This document shows positions 46,276-56,486 of a stretch of 64,000 nucleotides of DNA, piece after piece; the stretch's first letter is position 1, and each line of letters starts with the position of its first letter. Location of the stretch: contig NC_061118.1 in assembly GCF_002878395.1 (NCBI RefSeq), positions 92,178,678 to 92,242,677 of the forward strand, read 5' to 3'. This DNA is from Capsicum annuum (Eukaryota > Streptophyta > Magnoliopsida > Solanales > Solanaceae). The notes beneath the pieces were generated by a model. The model was not told the origin of the DNA. It ran no database searches and was given only the letters and a program-made list of their open reading frames with translations. A program made the translations under genes and the position numbers.

Positions 46276-47347
46276 AGTCATTCCTACCTTTCCACATACC
46301 TGTCGGACACTCTCGCATCATGTGACCTAGCTTTCCACATCCAAAACACGTATCACTGCCAGCCCTACACACACCTTGATAATTTTTTCTACATTTTTAG
46401 CAAAGCAAATTAGTCCGATCACTGTTCATACTACCCTGAGTCTAAAAGCCTGGCACTCTATCCTGGTTACCATTTTTGAACTTTGGCACTGGAGCACTAT
46501 ATAAGGATGGAATTGGGGCAGAAGATTTCTGACAAAATTGAGGATGGTTACCACATTCCGACCTCGGCAGAGCAAAGTTAAAACTACTTGTCCTAGCCCT
46601 TTTGTTCTCCTTTTCTCTCTCCTTAGCCTTTTGCTCCTCAATTTACTGAGCATAGACCATCAACCTAGAAAAGTTTATCTCCTTAATAAACATCGTAGTC
46701 CTACACTCCTTGACCACATTATTAGCTACACTAGAGACAAACTTACTTATCCTAGACCTATTATCAGACACCATATGAGGAGCATACCTTGCCAACTGAG
46801 TAAACTTAAGTGAATACTCTTTTACACTCATACTATCCTGCTTTCAATTAATAAACTCTAGTACCTTAGCTTTCCTAAACTCCAAAGGGAAAGATCTATC
46901 TAAAAAGGTTGTAGAAAACTTTTTTCATTCTACAGGCCCTGCATCTGTACCTCTATCCTACTTCCACTGCTTAAACTAGGTGTGGGCTATATCCTACAAC
47001 CGGTAAACAGCCAACTCTGTACTCTCTCTAGAAGTCACACCCATAATATATGTTGCCTTCTGAACCATTTCAAGGAGCTCCTATGGATTCTCATCAGAAT
47101 TGGATCCCAAAAACAAAAAAGAATTCATTCGAGTGAAATCCCAAATCCTGGTTGTGGCAATATCAGCCATTGAATTGGCTGGGATAGCAGCTAGTTGATT
47201 GTTCTGAGCTGCTAATGAATTGGCTAAAGTAGTAAATGCAGTTCTAAACTTGGCGTGAGAGACATGCTCATTCAGGGGATCTTCCAGAATAGGCGAAGCT
47301 GAGAGCTAATTTTTGTTTATTCTTTCGTTAGTCTTTCTAGGAGGCAT
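46276..47347 (-). pseudogene. Element C gag pseudogene with zinc knuckle
   Basis: The likely start ATG is at 47345-47347 (MPPRKTNERINKN, then a stop), a typical Tekay-type gag start. Capsid blocks follow: KFSTTFLDRSFPLEFRKAKV, then the open 46643-46831 frame MSVKEYSLKFTQLARYAPHM...INFSRLMVYAQ. The nucleocapsid knuckle at about 46310-46350 is complete: CFGCGKLGHMMRECP, a regular CCHC. Several stops are scattered through the rest. Motif order and wording closely match the gag of element B, so C and B are related chromoviruses. Confidence 0.87.
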
Positions 47348-47552
47348 GATCTATAAATGAAAGGAAGATTGAATTAGAAAGAGAGTTTAAATAGAGCTCA
47401 TGCTCTTTCGCATGACATGAACACAAAAATAAGGGACATTTTTCCTAAAATGCCTTATAGCCTCTTGTCCATAAGTGTGACGTGTTTTACACCTAAGAAC
47501 ATGACTCTATTCAACGCAAATTTCAGACTCCCTAGGAAACTTTAAAACCTTA

Positions 47553-47565
47553 GTCTTTGATACCA
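47553..47565 (-). other. Primer-binding site of element C
   Basis: The minus strand reads TGGTATCAAAGAC four bases from the LTR end, an initiator tRNA-Met-type site with small changes. Confidence 0.82.
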
Positions 47566-47569
47566 AGTT

Positions 47570-49051
47570 TGTAACACCCTAGAAATACACCCTGTACGCC
47601 ACACGGTACTTACGGTTCCGAGAGACCACAAGTTAGCCCATGAGTTGGTACCTACTATGAGCACTGAATAAAATAGATAACAAAATAATATATGCAGAAT
47701 TTGACTAAAAATGTCATAGGGTTTTAAATACTTAAAAATGCAATTAAAAATCATAGTTCTGAAATCGTCTGAAAATAATACTAGGAAGACTATTAATAAC
47801 AACTGGAAAACTAACTGTTTGAAATAGTCTGAAAAGCCACTAACTAACTAAGGAGTTGATGGGATGAGCCCCCAACTAACTTCGATTGACTGCAGAGCTA
47901 AAAAACTGAGATAAATATAAACGGTCCTCGATTTATGAGGACTCACCACTACTACTACTGTTGATGTGCTGGGATGTATAAGTATGTTCGGGAACCTCAG
48001 CATCCGAACCTATGATATAAGACATCATAGCGCAATAAATGAGTATCCAGTCAGTACTTTAAATGTACTAGTATATAAGATTAGGTTAGGCTAAAATGTA
48101 CGGGTCATATGCATAAGATAATAACTGACTGAATAGCATGAGATAACTGAGTATGAATGCATAAAGCTGTAAGAATTCGAGAATGCATGACCAAGCATAA
48201 AATATGGTTCTGAAATAGTCTATAAACTAAAATATAGAAATACTGATACTGACTAATTAATAGTTGTATGTTATGGTCAAGGACAATTTTCAATGAAAAC
48301 ACATGGTAAACGTAATTTATAATCAAGATTCATAATAACTTCATGAATATAACTCATAATAACATTTAAACATGAAAATAGATTCTTGGACTACATGAGT
48401 GAAAAGGATCCATTAATGAACTTCACGCATACCTTAATTGATGAATTAGTGAAAGTTCTTGGTGATTTCTTGAAGCTTGAGATTGAATTTGTGAAGAGGC
48501 TAGGGTTTGTTCTTAAGAGAGAATTGCTTTCTTTTGAGAGAATTTTGAGTAAAATATGACAAATAATGCTTTTGGGACCCGTAATTACGTGTTATAGGTC
48601 AATTAGGTGAAGGAAAAAAACTCATTTGCCCTTGGAAAAACATACTCAAAAGCAATAAAAATTGAGGCGGGCGATGAGCCGAGCACCGCGGTCTTTGGAT
48701 TGGCGGTCTAAGCCCTGCCTTGAGGGCTCTGCTGTGGACACCCCCCAGCAGCAGACTAAGCCCCGCACTGCGGGCCCATTCCGTGTGGCTTACTATTTTG
48801 CGTCTCCTAACGTACCCTTACACTCGTTTAAAAATTTTGAAACTTATCCGAGATGTTCTATCGACAACTCCAATCATGAATCAACTTAAAAATTAACTTT
48901 TCAATGTTAGAAAGGTCAAAAATAAAATCATCGAAGTTTAGGAGCTTTAGAAATGACTAAGTCCTAACACTTCGTGAAATTTTCTAACTCTTGGACCCCT
49001 TTTACATACAATGGTGAGCTAAATTGAGCTAGGATCTTACGGGGTATAACA
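47570..49051 (-). repeat. 5' LTR of element C (internally deleted)
   Basis: 1,482 bp, collinear with 38444-40644 except for one gap of about 725 bp. The ATGGTCAAG-GACAATTT junction at about 48272-48290 joins sequences that lie at 39140 and 39870 in the other LTR. It ends CGGGGTATAACA next to ATATC. Confidence 0.88.
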
Positions 49052-49056
49052 ATATC

Positions 49057-50517
49057 ATATTTAAGTTGTAAGTGCTCCTATTTTATGTCTATAAAGGACA
49101 AGGTCTATGCATGCATGAAGCGTGATAGACCAATCGATTCTAAATGAAATAATCCTTAAAAGGGATAAGAGCAAATAATCATAATAATAAGACAATGTGT
49201 TCTTAAAGATCCTATGACATAACAGTTCATGAAACTTTATGAGAGGTTCAGGTACCTGAAAATAATAAAATGATGAGATCTGAAAATGTTATGTCACACT
49301 ATAAACTGATACGAAATGATATATCATCAATATCTTTGATACAATATTGATGCAATATTGTAAAAGATTACGAGGATCTAAATTCTACATTTATTTAAGC
49401 ATGCTGACATAGATAAATTTATCAAGTGGCGTGAAAGGATGCATCTTGGTAAGCATAACACTTATTTGATTTGGAGTCCAGATACTTGAAGATGTCGCAC
49501 ATGAAATACTGAATATTTTCACTTGACAAAATGTATATGAAATATTTTAAGAAATCAAAATGTTTGAAGAATATAAAAGTTTCTGGGAAACTTATCTATA
49601 ATCCTTATATTGCATGAATTTATAACTTGAAAATTATTGAAACTCTTGAAGAGATTTCAAAAGCAATAGATTATTTGCTGAAATGAGAAATATACTAATT
49701 TGGATTGGTTATGAAGTACCATATCTTAGTGCAATTGGTGCACTCATATATCTTGCATATACTGTACCTAAAAAGACTATAGATATGGGCTTATTTTTAC
49801 ATTCCTGATATTGTTGATCATGTTGATGTTGGGGATTTACTTAACCCGCATAAATCTCAATCTTAAACATGCAATGTGTTCACATATGGGGATATTGTCA
49901 TATCTTGGAGATATACAAAGCAATCTATCGTAGCTACCTCATCGAAACATGCTGAGATAATAGATATTCATGAAGCAAGCTGAGAATGTGTATGGTTGAG
50001 GTCCACGATGTATCTCATTCAAGAAAAATGTGGTTTCAAATGTGACAAAATACCCATAATTTTATATGAAGATAATGCAGCATGCATAGCACAACATAAG
50101 GGAGAATTCATAAAAGGAGATAGAATGAAGCACACTTCATCAAAACTTTTCTATATACACGAGCTACAAAAGAATGGTGATATTAACGTGCAACATATTC
50201 ATTCAAGTGACAAGGCGGTTAATTTATTCACCAAGTCTCCTCCAATTGTAACTTTCAAAAAGATGGTGCACAAGATTTGGATGCAAAAGTTCAAGGATGT
50301 TCTCATTAGGGGGAGTTAATACGCGTTGTACTCTTTTTTTCTTATGAGGTTTTGTCTCACTGAGTTTTTCTTATAAGACTATTAATGAGGCAGTCTATAT
50401 GCGCATTTTTAGAGATGTGTACTCTTTTTCCTTCAGTAGATTTCTTTTTCCACTAGATTTTTTCTAATAAGGTTTTAACGAGGCACATTATCTATCAATT
50501 AGGCATTCAAAGGGGAG
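49057..50517 (+). pseudogene. Cop1 3' interior with copia RNase H
   Basis: Continuation of Cop1 after element C. Around 49720-49960, scraps of the end of RT are visible (PYLSAIGALIYLAYT). The open frame 49996-50319 is copia-type RNase H: IPIILYEDNAACIAQHKGEF, IKGDRMKHTSSKLFYIHELQ, NGDINVQHIHSSDKAVNLFT and KKMVHKIWMQKF. YEDNAACIAQ and the IKGDR...KH blocks are diagnostic. It ends at about 50320 and a non-coding tail with GTACTCTTTTT repeats leads to the polypurine tract AGGGGAG at 50511-50517. Confidence 0.85.
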
Positions 50518-50733
50518 TGTTATAAATATATTACCATATATAGTGAATGTCTACGTAACCATATATAGTGAATGTCTCTTTATGGAAAAGTTAGAAACTC
50601 CAAGGTTAGTTTTCCCCTATAAATAAGGGGTTTTCCTTCATTGCAATTCATCCATCAAGAATTCCTCATGAGAAATAAAGAAGTCTCCTCTCTTCTCTTT
50701 CAATTCTTCTTCTTCGTTTTATATTTCACAACA
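50518..50733 (+). repeat. 3' LTR of Cop1
   Basis: TGTTATAAATATATTACC...TTTCACAACA, 216 bp. It has two copies of the ATATAGTGAATGTCTA block, against three in the 5' LTR. It is followed by AAAAC. Confidence 0.88.
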
Positions 50734-50738
50734 AAAAC

Positions 50739-52896
50739 AACTTTCATAAACTGTTTATTTAAAAAGTATTTTTTTTTTTTCAAAAAGTATTTTTAGGGAT
50801 AAGCAATTTAAGTTTGGCCAATCAACTTGATCATTACTTTTTTAAAATGAAAGAATAATAATTTTTGATGGGTAATTAATTTGAAAATCATTTTTTTTTT
50901 CAATATTGGAGTAACAATTTGTGCTTAGTCAGTCAAGGTTACAAATGTGCTTATAAGGAAAATCTATTTTTTGCTACTAAAAACATTCATAGGCCTTAAA
51001 GATTAGTTACATATTTTAACTATTAATTTCATAGAAGCTTGACCAAACATGTTGGTATTAAATTATCCCGTATCTAAAACATAACCAGTAGCCATATTAT
51101 CTATTCCTTTGTGCGCTTTTGTATGTGTACGTTTCAAAGGAAAACAAATTGGTTCAAATTTAATGATAGACAAATGAAGAAAGATAAAATTAGTTGGATG
51201 CGCTTGCTGATTGTTGGATAAGCAATTTGCATAAGCACCAATGGAATCTAGTGCTAGTTCCGATTTTATTTAATTAATCTATCAAATAAGTAAGTTATAC
51301 CAGTAATATTTTTCTCTCTTTTGCTAAATAAGGTTGGTAAAAAGAAAATATAATATAAATATATGCATTATATCCCGAGCTCTTTGGTCCAACAAAGCTA
51401 CGTGTACATGGGACTTTTTCCTCTTTATCATATACATTTCAAACAAGAATTGAAGAAAAGTGATTGAAATAGGAGTTTTGGAGCTTACCCAAGCTAAAAT
51501 GTAACATTTGATAGAATGTAACAACTACATTTTTGCTCTACAACAAAGTATCAGTAAAATGTCTACTGCAACTATATTAAGGCCATACCAGATGCAATCC
51601 AATCAGTTAGATCTCCGGAAGAAATCATACCACCATTGATACTTGCACTGCAGTGCATACATGCTGTTAGCTATTTTGCATGAAGGAAATAACAAAGCAA
51701 CATCTATTATTTTGAAGTTGTGAAAAAGTTGGTCTAGTTTATCTTTTTTTTAAAATGAGAAAACGATTAGCTAAATGTAGGGGTGTTCATTGGTTGGTTC
51801 GGTTTTTATTAGTTCGCAATTTTTAAATATGTTAAATCAATAACCAAATCAATAAGATATTTTTTATTGATTTTAGTCCTTAACGTTCGATTATCGATTT
51901 AATCGATAAAAAAATACTCATAAAATAGAAATAATAGCAACTAACATGAAAAGAGATTGAATCTTAGTTGCACCCAAAATCCTACTTGATGTGTCTTAAT
52001 TTACTAGAATCAAAGCTTGAACTAAATGTTAGTTCACGAAATTGAATAAGTTTGTAGCTTGTAGAAATTAAGATATATATATTTCTCTTAGTATAAAGTC
52101 TATTTTCTAAATAATATATTTTAAATGATTTATAAATTTTCCAATGCTAAATATTATGATTTCTTATCCAAATCAAAACATCATATATTTTAAAAATATT
52201 TAATTTTTAAAATATATTTTTCTCGTTACATGTATTTTAGGACTCGAAATATTATTTTGACCTTTTTAGACACTTATGCAGTTCCTACTTCAACTTAGTA
52301 GTCCTTTAATTTCTCGTATTTAGTTAAATTAATAAAATAACCTAAATGACTTTTACCTTTTTTTTTATTAAAAAAAAAAAAATGTAACCCATACGTATAA
52401 AATATTTAATACCCAAGATTTTGTTTTCTAGTAATTTTGCCAAGTTAGTCTAAAACTAAACACATATGCAATGTACACATAGAGGTAGGATTTTTATTTT
52501 CAAGTTAAACTATTTAAAAAAAATAAAAAAATTGAACACATACGTAACGTACACATAGTATTAGAATTTGTTTTTCATGTAAAATTTATGTAACACTAAT
52601 TTTGGGAAAAAAGATATCTATTACTAAGTAATATTTTTCATTTTTTCTCTTAAATATATTTTAGAACTTTTTCCTTTTCATATATTATAGAACTCTTTTT
52701 TCACATATACAAGGAAAAAAATCTATCAATACTAATTATCCATAATTTTTCTTTTATCATCTATTTTATGATTCATTAATTTTTCAAAATTATAAAAAAT
52801 TATAAAGCTAATAAAATAATACTTGAAGGAAAAGGGTGAAAATATGATTTTTTTTTTTTCTTTTGCAAAGTCTCTTAATAAAAAAAAAATCAAATA
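50739..52896. other. Unassigned AT-rich stretch
   Basis: No element was identified. 51777-51930 (GTAGGGGTGTTCATTGGTTG) resembles the start of a common MITE-like repeat, but I could not find a matching opposite end. A short exon-like piece is on the minus strand at 51572-51647. 52090-52890 is extremely AT-rich with poly-A and poly-T runs. Confidence 0.45.
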
Positions 52897-53150
52897 TGTT
52901 ATAAATGTATTTACATTATAGTGAATGTCTATCAAGAATATAGATAAGATCTATCAAGATTTATTTGATATATATTAGGATATGAAGTATGTATCTTTTA
53001 GAGAGAAAGTAGAAGTAATTTTTCGTATAAATAGAGGGGTTTTATTCATTATAAATCATCCTTAATCCCTCAAGATGATCTTCATTCCTAAACAGAAATA
53101 AAGAAGTCTCTTCATTTATTTTTGTTGTTCTTATTTTATATTTCATAACA
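52897..53150 (+). repeat. 5' LTR of Cop2
   Basis: TGTTATAAATGTATTTACAT...TTTCATAACA, 254 bp, with a TATAAATAGAGGGG box at about 53030. Confidence 0.92.
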
Positions 53151-54581
53151 TGTTATCAGCACGAGTCTCTAATACTTCAAGATTGGGTTGCACTTCTTAC
53201 GAACTCACGGTGTTAATCTCCTTACGAGAATTGAGAACGAATGCAACCAACAACATGATCGGGTATGTTTAGGATTGTAATTAAGTTTTGGCATTATTTT
53301 GCAAGAAACAAAATTGCTTTACAATAACAGTATGACCATACTTCTACATGAGATTAATAGCTTCAATAAGCTATATTAGATGAGAAATTAACCTGCAGGT
53401 GTTGTCGTTATTTAATAAATTGTTTCTTTCTAATTCTCGAGTTATATATATATTATAATAATGATTCTTTGTCATCTTTGAAAACTTTTGAATAACAGGG
53501 AAAGACAACAGATAAAAGGGATATCTTCTTACCCAAAACAAGACTGATGTTTTCTTTTTGTAATGAATTTTTTGGGCAGATTCAAATTATCAGTGGTACG
53601 GTGACTACTTTTAGTCTAGTCATGATTTTATTTATTTATATTATACTTATTAAAAATAGTAAATACTCTGACCTATTTATTAATTGAGGTTAAGACTTAA
53701 GACAGTGGATTCAAGTCTCATCACACCAAGAGGGTAAGATATCGGATTAGATGCACCATGATGATAAAATGTTTGATTAAGTTCCATCGATTTATGAGCC
53801 TAAGACGTCTTTATATGGATAAGACGTTGAGTTTGAATCTCAATTCACAATATTGATGATATTATGATGGTTAAGGCAAAGTAATGTATTTTTTATGAAA
53901 AGACGTGAAATTTGTCGATTGAATATGCTCCATCCCAAGAAGTGAATGTGGTAGCAATATATAATAAGTCTGAAAGATGATAATTTGCTCCATTCTTGAA
54001 GTGAATGTGGTAACAATATAGAGAAATTCTCTTTATCATATTTATGCTTCGATTTGCTCTTCAAGTAGCAATATCATGAAAGAGGTTATAATCTATCAAA
54101 TTTTAATAGACTTGGGGCATGATTATATTTCATTCTTAGGAATGAGAATTTTGATTGTTTCAATACAAACATGCGCTTGATTGTGATGGTACCACAGCTC
54201 ACCTCCGAATGAGGCAGAATAACTGAGAAGAGTTATTTTATAATCTACTTATGAAGTAGTATTTTAGGTACCTGAAAATAATGAAGTGATGAAATCTAAA
54301 AATATTATGTCACATTGTGAACCGATACGAAATGATACATCATCAATATCTTTGATACAATATTGGCGCAATATTGTAAAAGATTACGAGGATCTGAATT
54401 CTATGTTTATTTAAATATGCTGACGTAGAAACATTTATCAAGTGATATGAAAGGATGCATCTTGGTATTCATAAAACTTATTTGATTTGCATTCCAAACA
54501 CTTGAAGATGTCACACATGAAATATTGAATATTGTCACTTGACAAATTTTATACGAAAAAATTTTTAAGGATTCAAAATGT
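53151..54581 (+). other. Cop2 5' interior, no recognisable protein
   Basis: It starts with the primer-site position TGTTATCAGCACGAGTCTC. It contains a local near-repeat around CTCCATTCTTGAAGTGAATG and CTCCATCCCAAGAAGTGAAT (53925-54015). No protein domain seen. Confidence 0.55.
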
Positions 54582-55430
54582 TTGAAGCATATAAAAGTTT
54601 ATGGAAAACTTATTTATAATCCTTATATTGTAAAAGCTTATAGCTTGAAAATTATTGAAACTCTTAGAGAGTTTTCAAAAGAAATAGATTATTTGTTGAA
54701 AACAGAAATATACCGAATTGGATTGGTCCTTGAAGTATTATATCTTAGTGCAATTGGTGCACTAATGTATCTTACAAATACTACAAGGCCTGATATTGCC
54801 TTTTCAATCAATTTGCTAGCAAGTTATGTTTCTGCTCTTTCTAGGAGACATCAAAATGAGATAAAAGACATGAACTTATTTCATTCTAAAGCTTGCAGTC
54901 CCGATCTTGTTGGTTATGCTGATGATGGGTACTTACCTGACCTGTATAAAGCTCGGTATCAAACAGGCTATGTGTTCATATGTGGGGGTACTACCATATC
55001 TTGAAGATATATAAAACAGTCTATCTAGCTACTTTATTGAACTATGCTGAGATAATATTTATTCATGAAGCAAGCCGAGAGTGTGTGTGGTTGAGGTCCA
55101 TGATACATCTCATTCGAGAAAAATGTGATTTGAAATGTGACAAAGTACCTACAATCTTATATGAAGATAATGCAGCATGCATAGCACAACTTAAGGGAGA
55201 ATCCATAAAAGGAGATAGAACGAAGCATATTTCGCCAAAAATTTTCTATACACATGAGCTACAAAAGATTGGTAATATTAACGTGCAACCGATTCGTTCA
55301 AGTGACAATGTGGTTGATTTATTGACCAAGACTCTTTTAATTGCAACTTTTAAGAAGATTGTGCACAAGATCGGGATACAAAGATTCATTGATCTTCTTG
55401 TCAGAGGAGCAAATACGTGTTGTACTCTTT
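54582..55430 (+). pseudogene. Cop2 reverse transcriptase end and RNase H
   Basis: The first frame, 54582-55004, carries LVLEVLYLSAIGALMYLTNT, TRPDIAFSINLLASYVSALS and LVGYADDGYLPDLYKARYQT, then GYVFICGGTTIS. This is the junction of copia RT with RNase H. About ten residues that normally lie between the IK and MNLF segments (the ILRYLRGT region) are missing. A stop after TTIS and a frame change lead to 54980-55549: IFIHEASRECVWLRSMIHLI, KVPTILYEDNAACIAQLKGE, IKGDRTKHISPKIFYTHELQ and NVQPIRSSDNVVDLLTKTLL. The RNase H part is close to normal but disconnected. No active protein is expected. Confidence 0.88.
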
Positions 55431-55610
55431 TTCCCTTTCAAGGTTTTGTTCCACTGGATTTACCTTGTAAGGTTTTTAATGAGGCAGCCTATATGCGTAT
55501 TGTTAGAGATGTGTACTCATTTTCCTTCACTAGATTTTTTTTCCACTGAGTTTTTTCTAGTAAGGTTTTAAAAAGACACATTATCTATCAATTAGACATT
55601 CAAGGGAGAG

Positions 55611-55876
55611 TGTTATAAATGTATTTATATTATAGTGAATGTCTATTAAGAACATAGATAAAATCTTTCAAGATCTATTTGATATCTATTAGGATATGAA
55701 GTATCTATTTTTTAGAGAGAAACTATGAGTAATTTTCCCTATAAATAGAGGGGCTTTATTCATTGTAAATCATCCTCAATCCCTCAAGATGATCTTCATT
55801 CCTAAAGAGAAATAAAGAAGTCCCCTCTCTTCTCTTTCTATTTATTTTTGTTGTTCTTACTTTATATTTCATAACA
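55611..55876 (+). repeat. 3' LTR of Cop2
   Basis: 266 bp, preceded by the purine tract CAAGGGAGAG. TATAAATAGAGGGG is kept. Confidence 0.92.
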
Positions 55877-55881
55877 AAATA

Positions 55882-56173
55882 CCATTTGTAAGAACCTTCT
55901 CACTTTTAATATAATATAGATAGATATAGATTACAATTTTTATCAATAAAATTTTGGATTATTAATTTACCAAATAAATTAAAAAACTTGTCCAAAAAGT
56001 CGATCATTGAGGGATATTTAGATTAATTTTTATCCTTTTTTCTGTTAAGAATTATTATTCTTTTGGATTATCCTTTACTTTAGAATACTTTTTTTTGCAA
56101 CTTAAAATAGGTTGTCTTATTACTTTCTTAACTTTGTGGAATCATGAATGTATTTTGGATGGGAACTTTTTTA
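55882..56173. other. Unassigned AT-rich spacer
   Basis: About 290 bases between Cop2 and the foldback element. Nothing recognised. Confidence 0.45.
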
Positions 56174-56182
56174 TTTTAAAAT

Positions 56183-56486
56183 GGGAAAAGGCTCAAATAT
56201 GCCATTGAATTATTAGAAATGACTCATTTATGCCATCCGTTAAAAGTTTGCTCGTTTATCCCATCGCCGTTACAAAACAAGTTCATCCATGCTATTATCT
56301 GTTAACAAAGATTTTTCAAAAAACAGTTTTGCCACATGTCATCTTACTAGAGGTCTACATCATTTATTAAAATAATGAAAAAAGGCTCAAATATGCCATT
56401 GAACTATCAAAAATGGCTCATTTATACCATCCGTTAAAAGTTTATCTCGTTTATACCATTATCGTTACAAAACAGGTCCATTCATT
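56183..56486. repeat. Left terminal inverted repeat, two tandem units (second continues at 58658)
   Basis: Unit 1 starts GGGAAAAGGCTCAAATATGC and unit 2 starts GAAAAAAGGCTCAAATATGC at 56369. Both continue GCCATCCGTTAAAAGTTT-like and CGTTACAAAACA-like. Unit 2 is interrupted by the hAT-type MITE and resumes at 58658 (ACTTGTTAATGATGG...AATTTTGCCACG). Confidence 0.85.

Larger units (their letters stand above)
38444..49051 (-). mobile_element. Ty3/gypsy element C, nested in Cop1
   Basis: A minus-strand Tekay/Del-type element of 10.6 kb including a 4-kb LINE. A perfect ATATC duplication (38439-38443 and 49052-49056) marks its ends. Read on the minus strand it runs: 5' LTR (47570-49051), primer site, gag with zinc knuckle, protease, first part of RT, LINE-2, second part of RT, non-coding tail, polypurine tract, 3' LTR (38444-40644). 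RNase H, integrase and chromodomain are absent between RT and the polypurine tract. The copy was therefore defective apart from the later LINE hit. Confidence 0.9.
36620..50733 (+). mobile_element. Cop1: deleted Ty1/copia element, host of element C
   Basis: A plus-strand element with very short LTRs (244 and 216 bp) and a 5-bp duplication AAAAC (36615-36619 and 50734-50738). Without the nested element C it is about 3.5 kb. The only coding similarity is copia-type RNase H near the 3' end. Gag, protease, integrase and most of RT are missing. The internal 5' part (36864-38443) shares phrases such as CACCATGATGATAA and GTTGAGTTTGAATCTCAAT with Cop2, so both descend from an already deleted form. 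Confidence 0.88.
52897..55876 (+). mobile_element. Cop2: deleted Ty1/copia element
   Basis: A complete 2,980-bp element with LTRs 52897-53150 and 55611-55876 and a perfect AAATA duplication (52892-52896 and 55877-55881). The interior lacks gag, protease and integrase and keeps only the end of RT plus RNase H. The LTR start, primer-site sequence and interior phrases match Cop1, so they are one non-autonomous family. Confidence 0.92.

Noticed and set aside
51777..51930. Possible MITE starting GTAGGGGTGTTCATTGG
   Set aside because: No matching inverted end or target duplication was found downstream.
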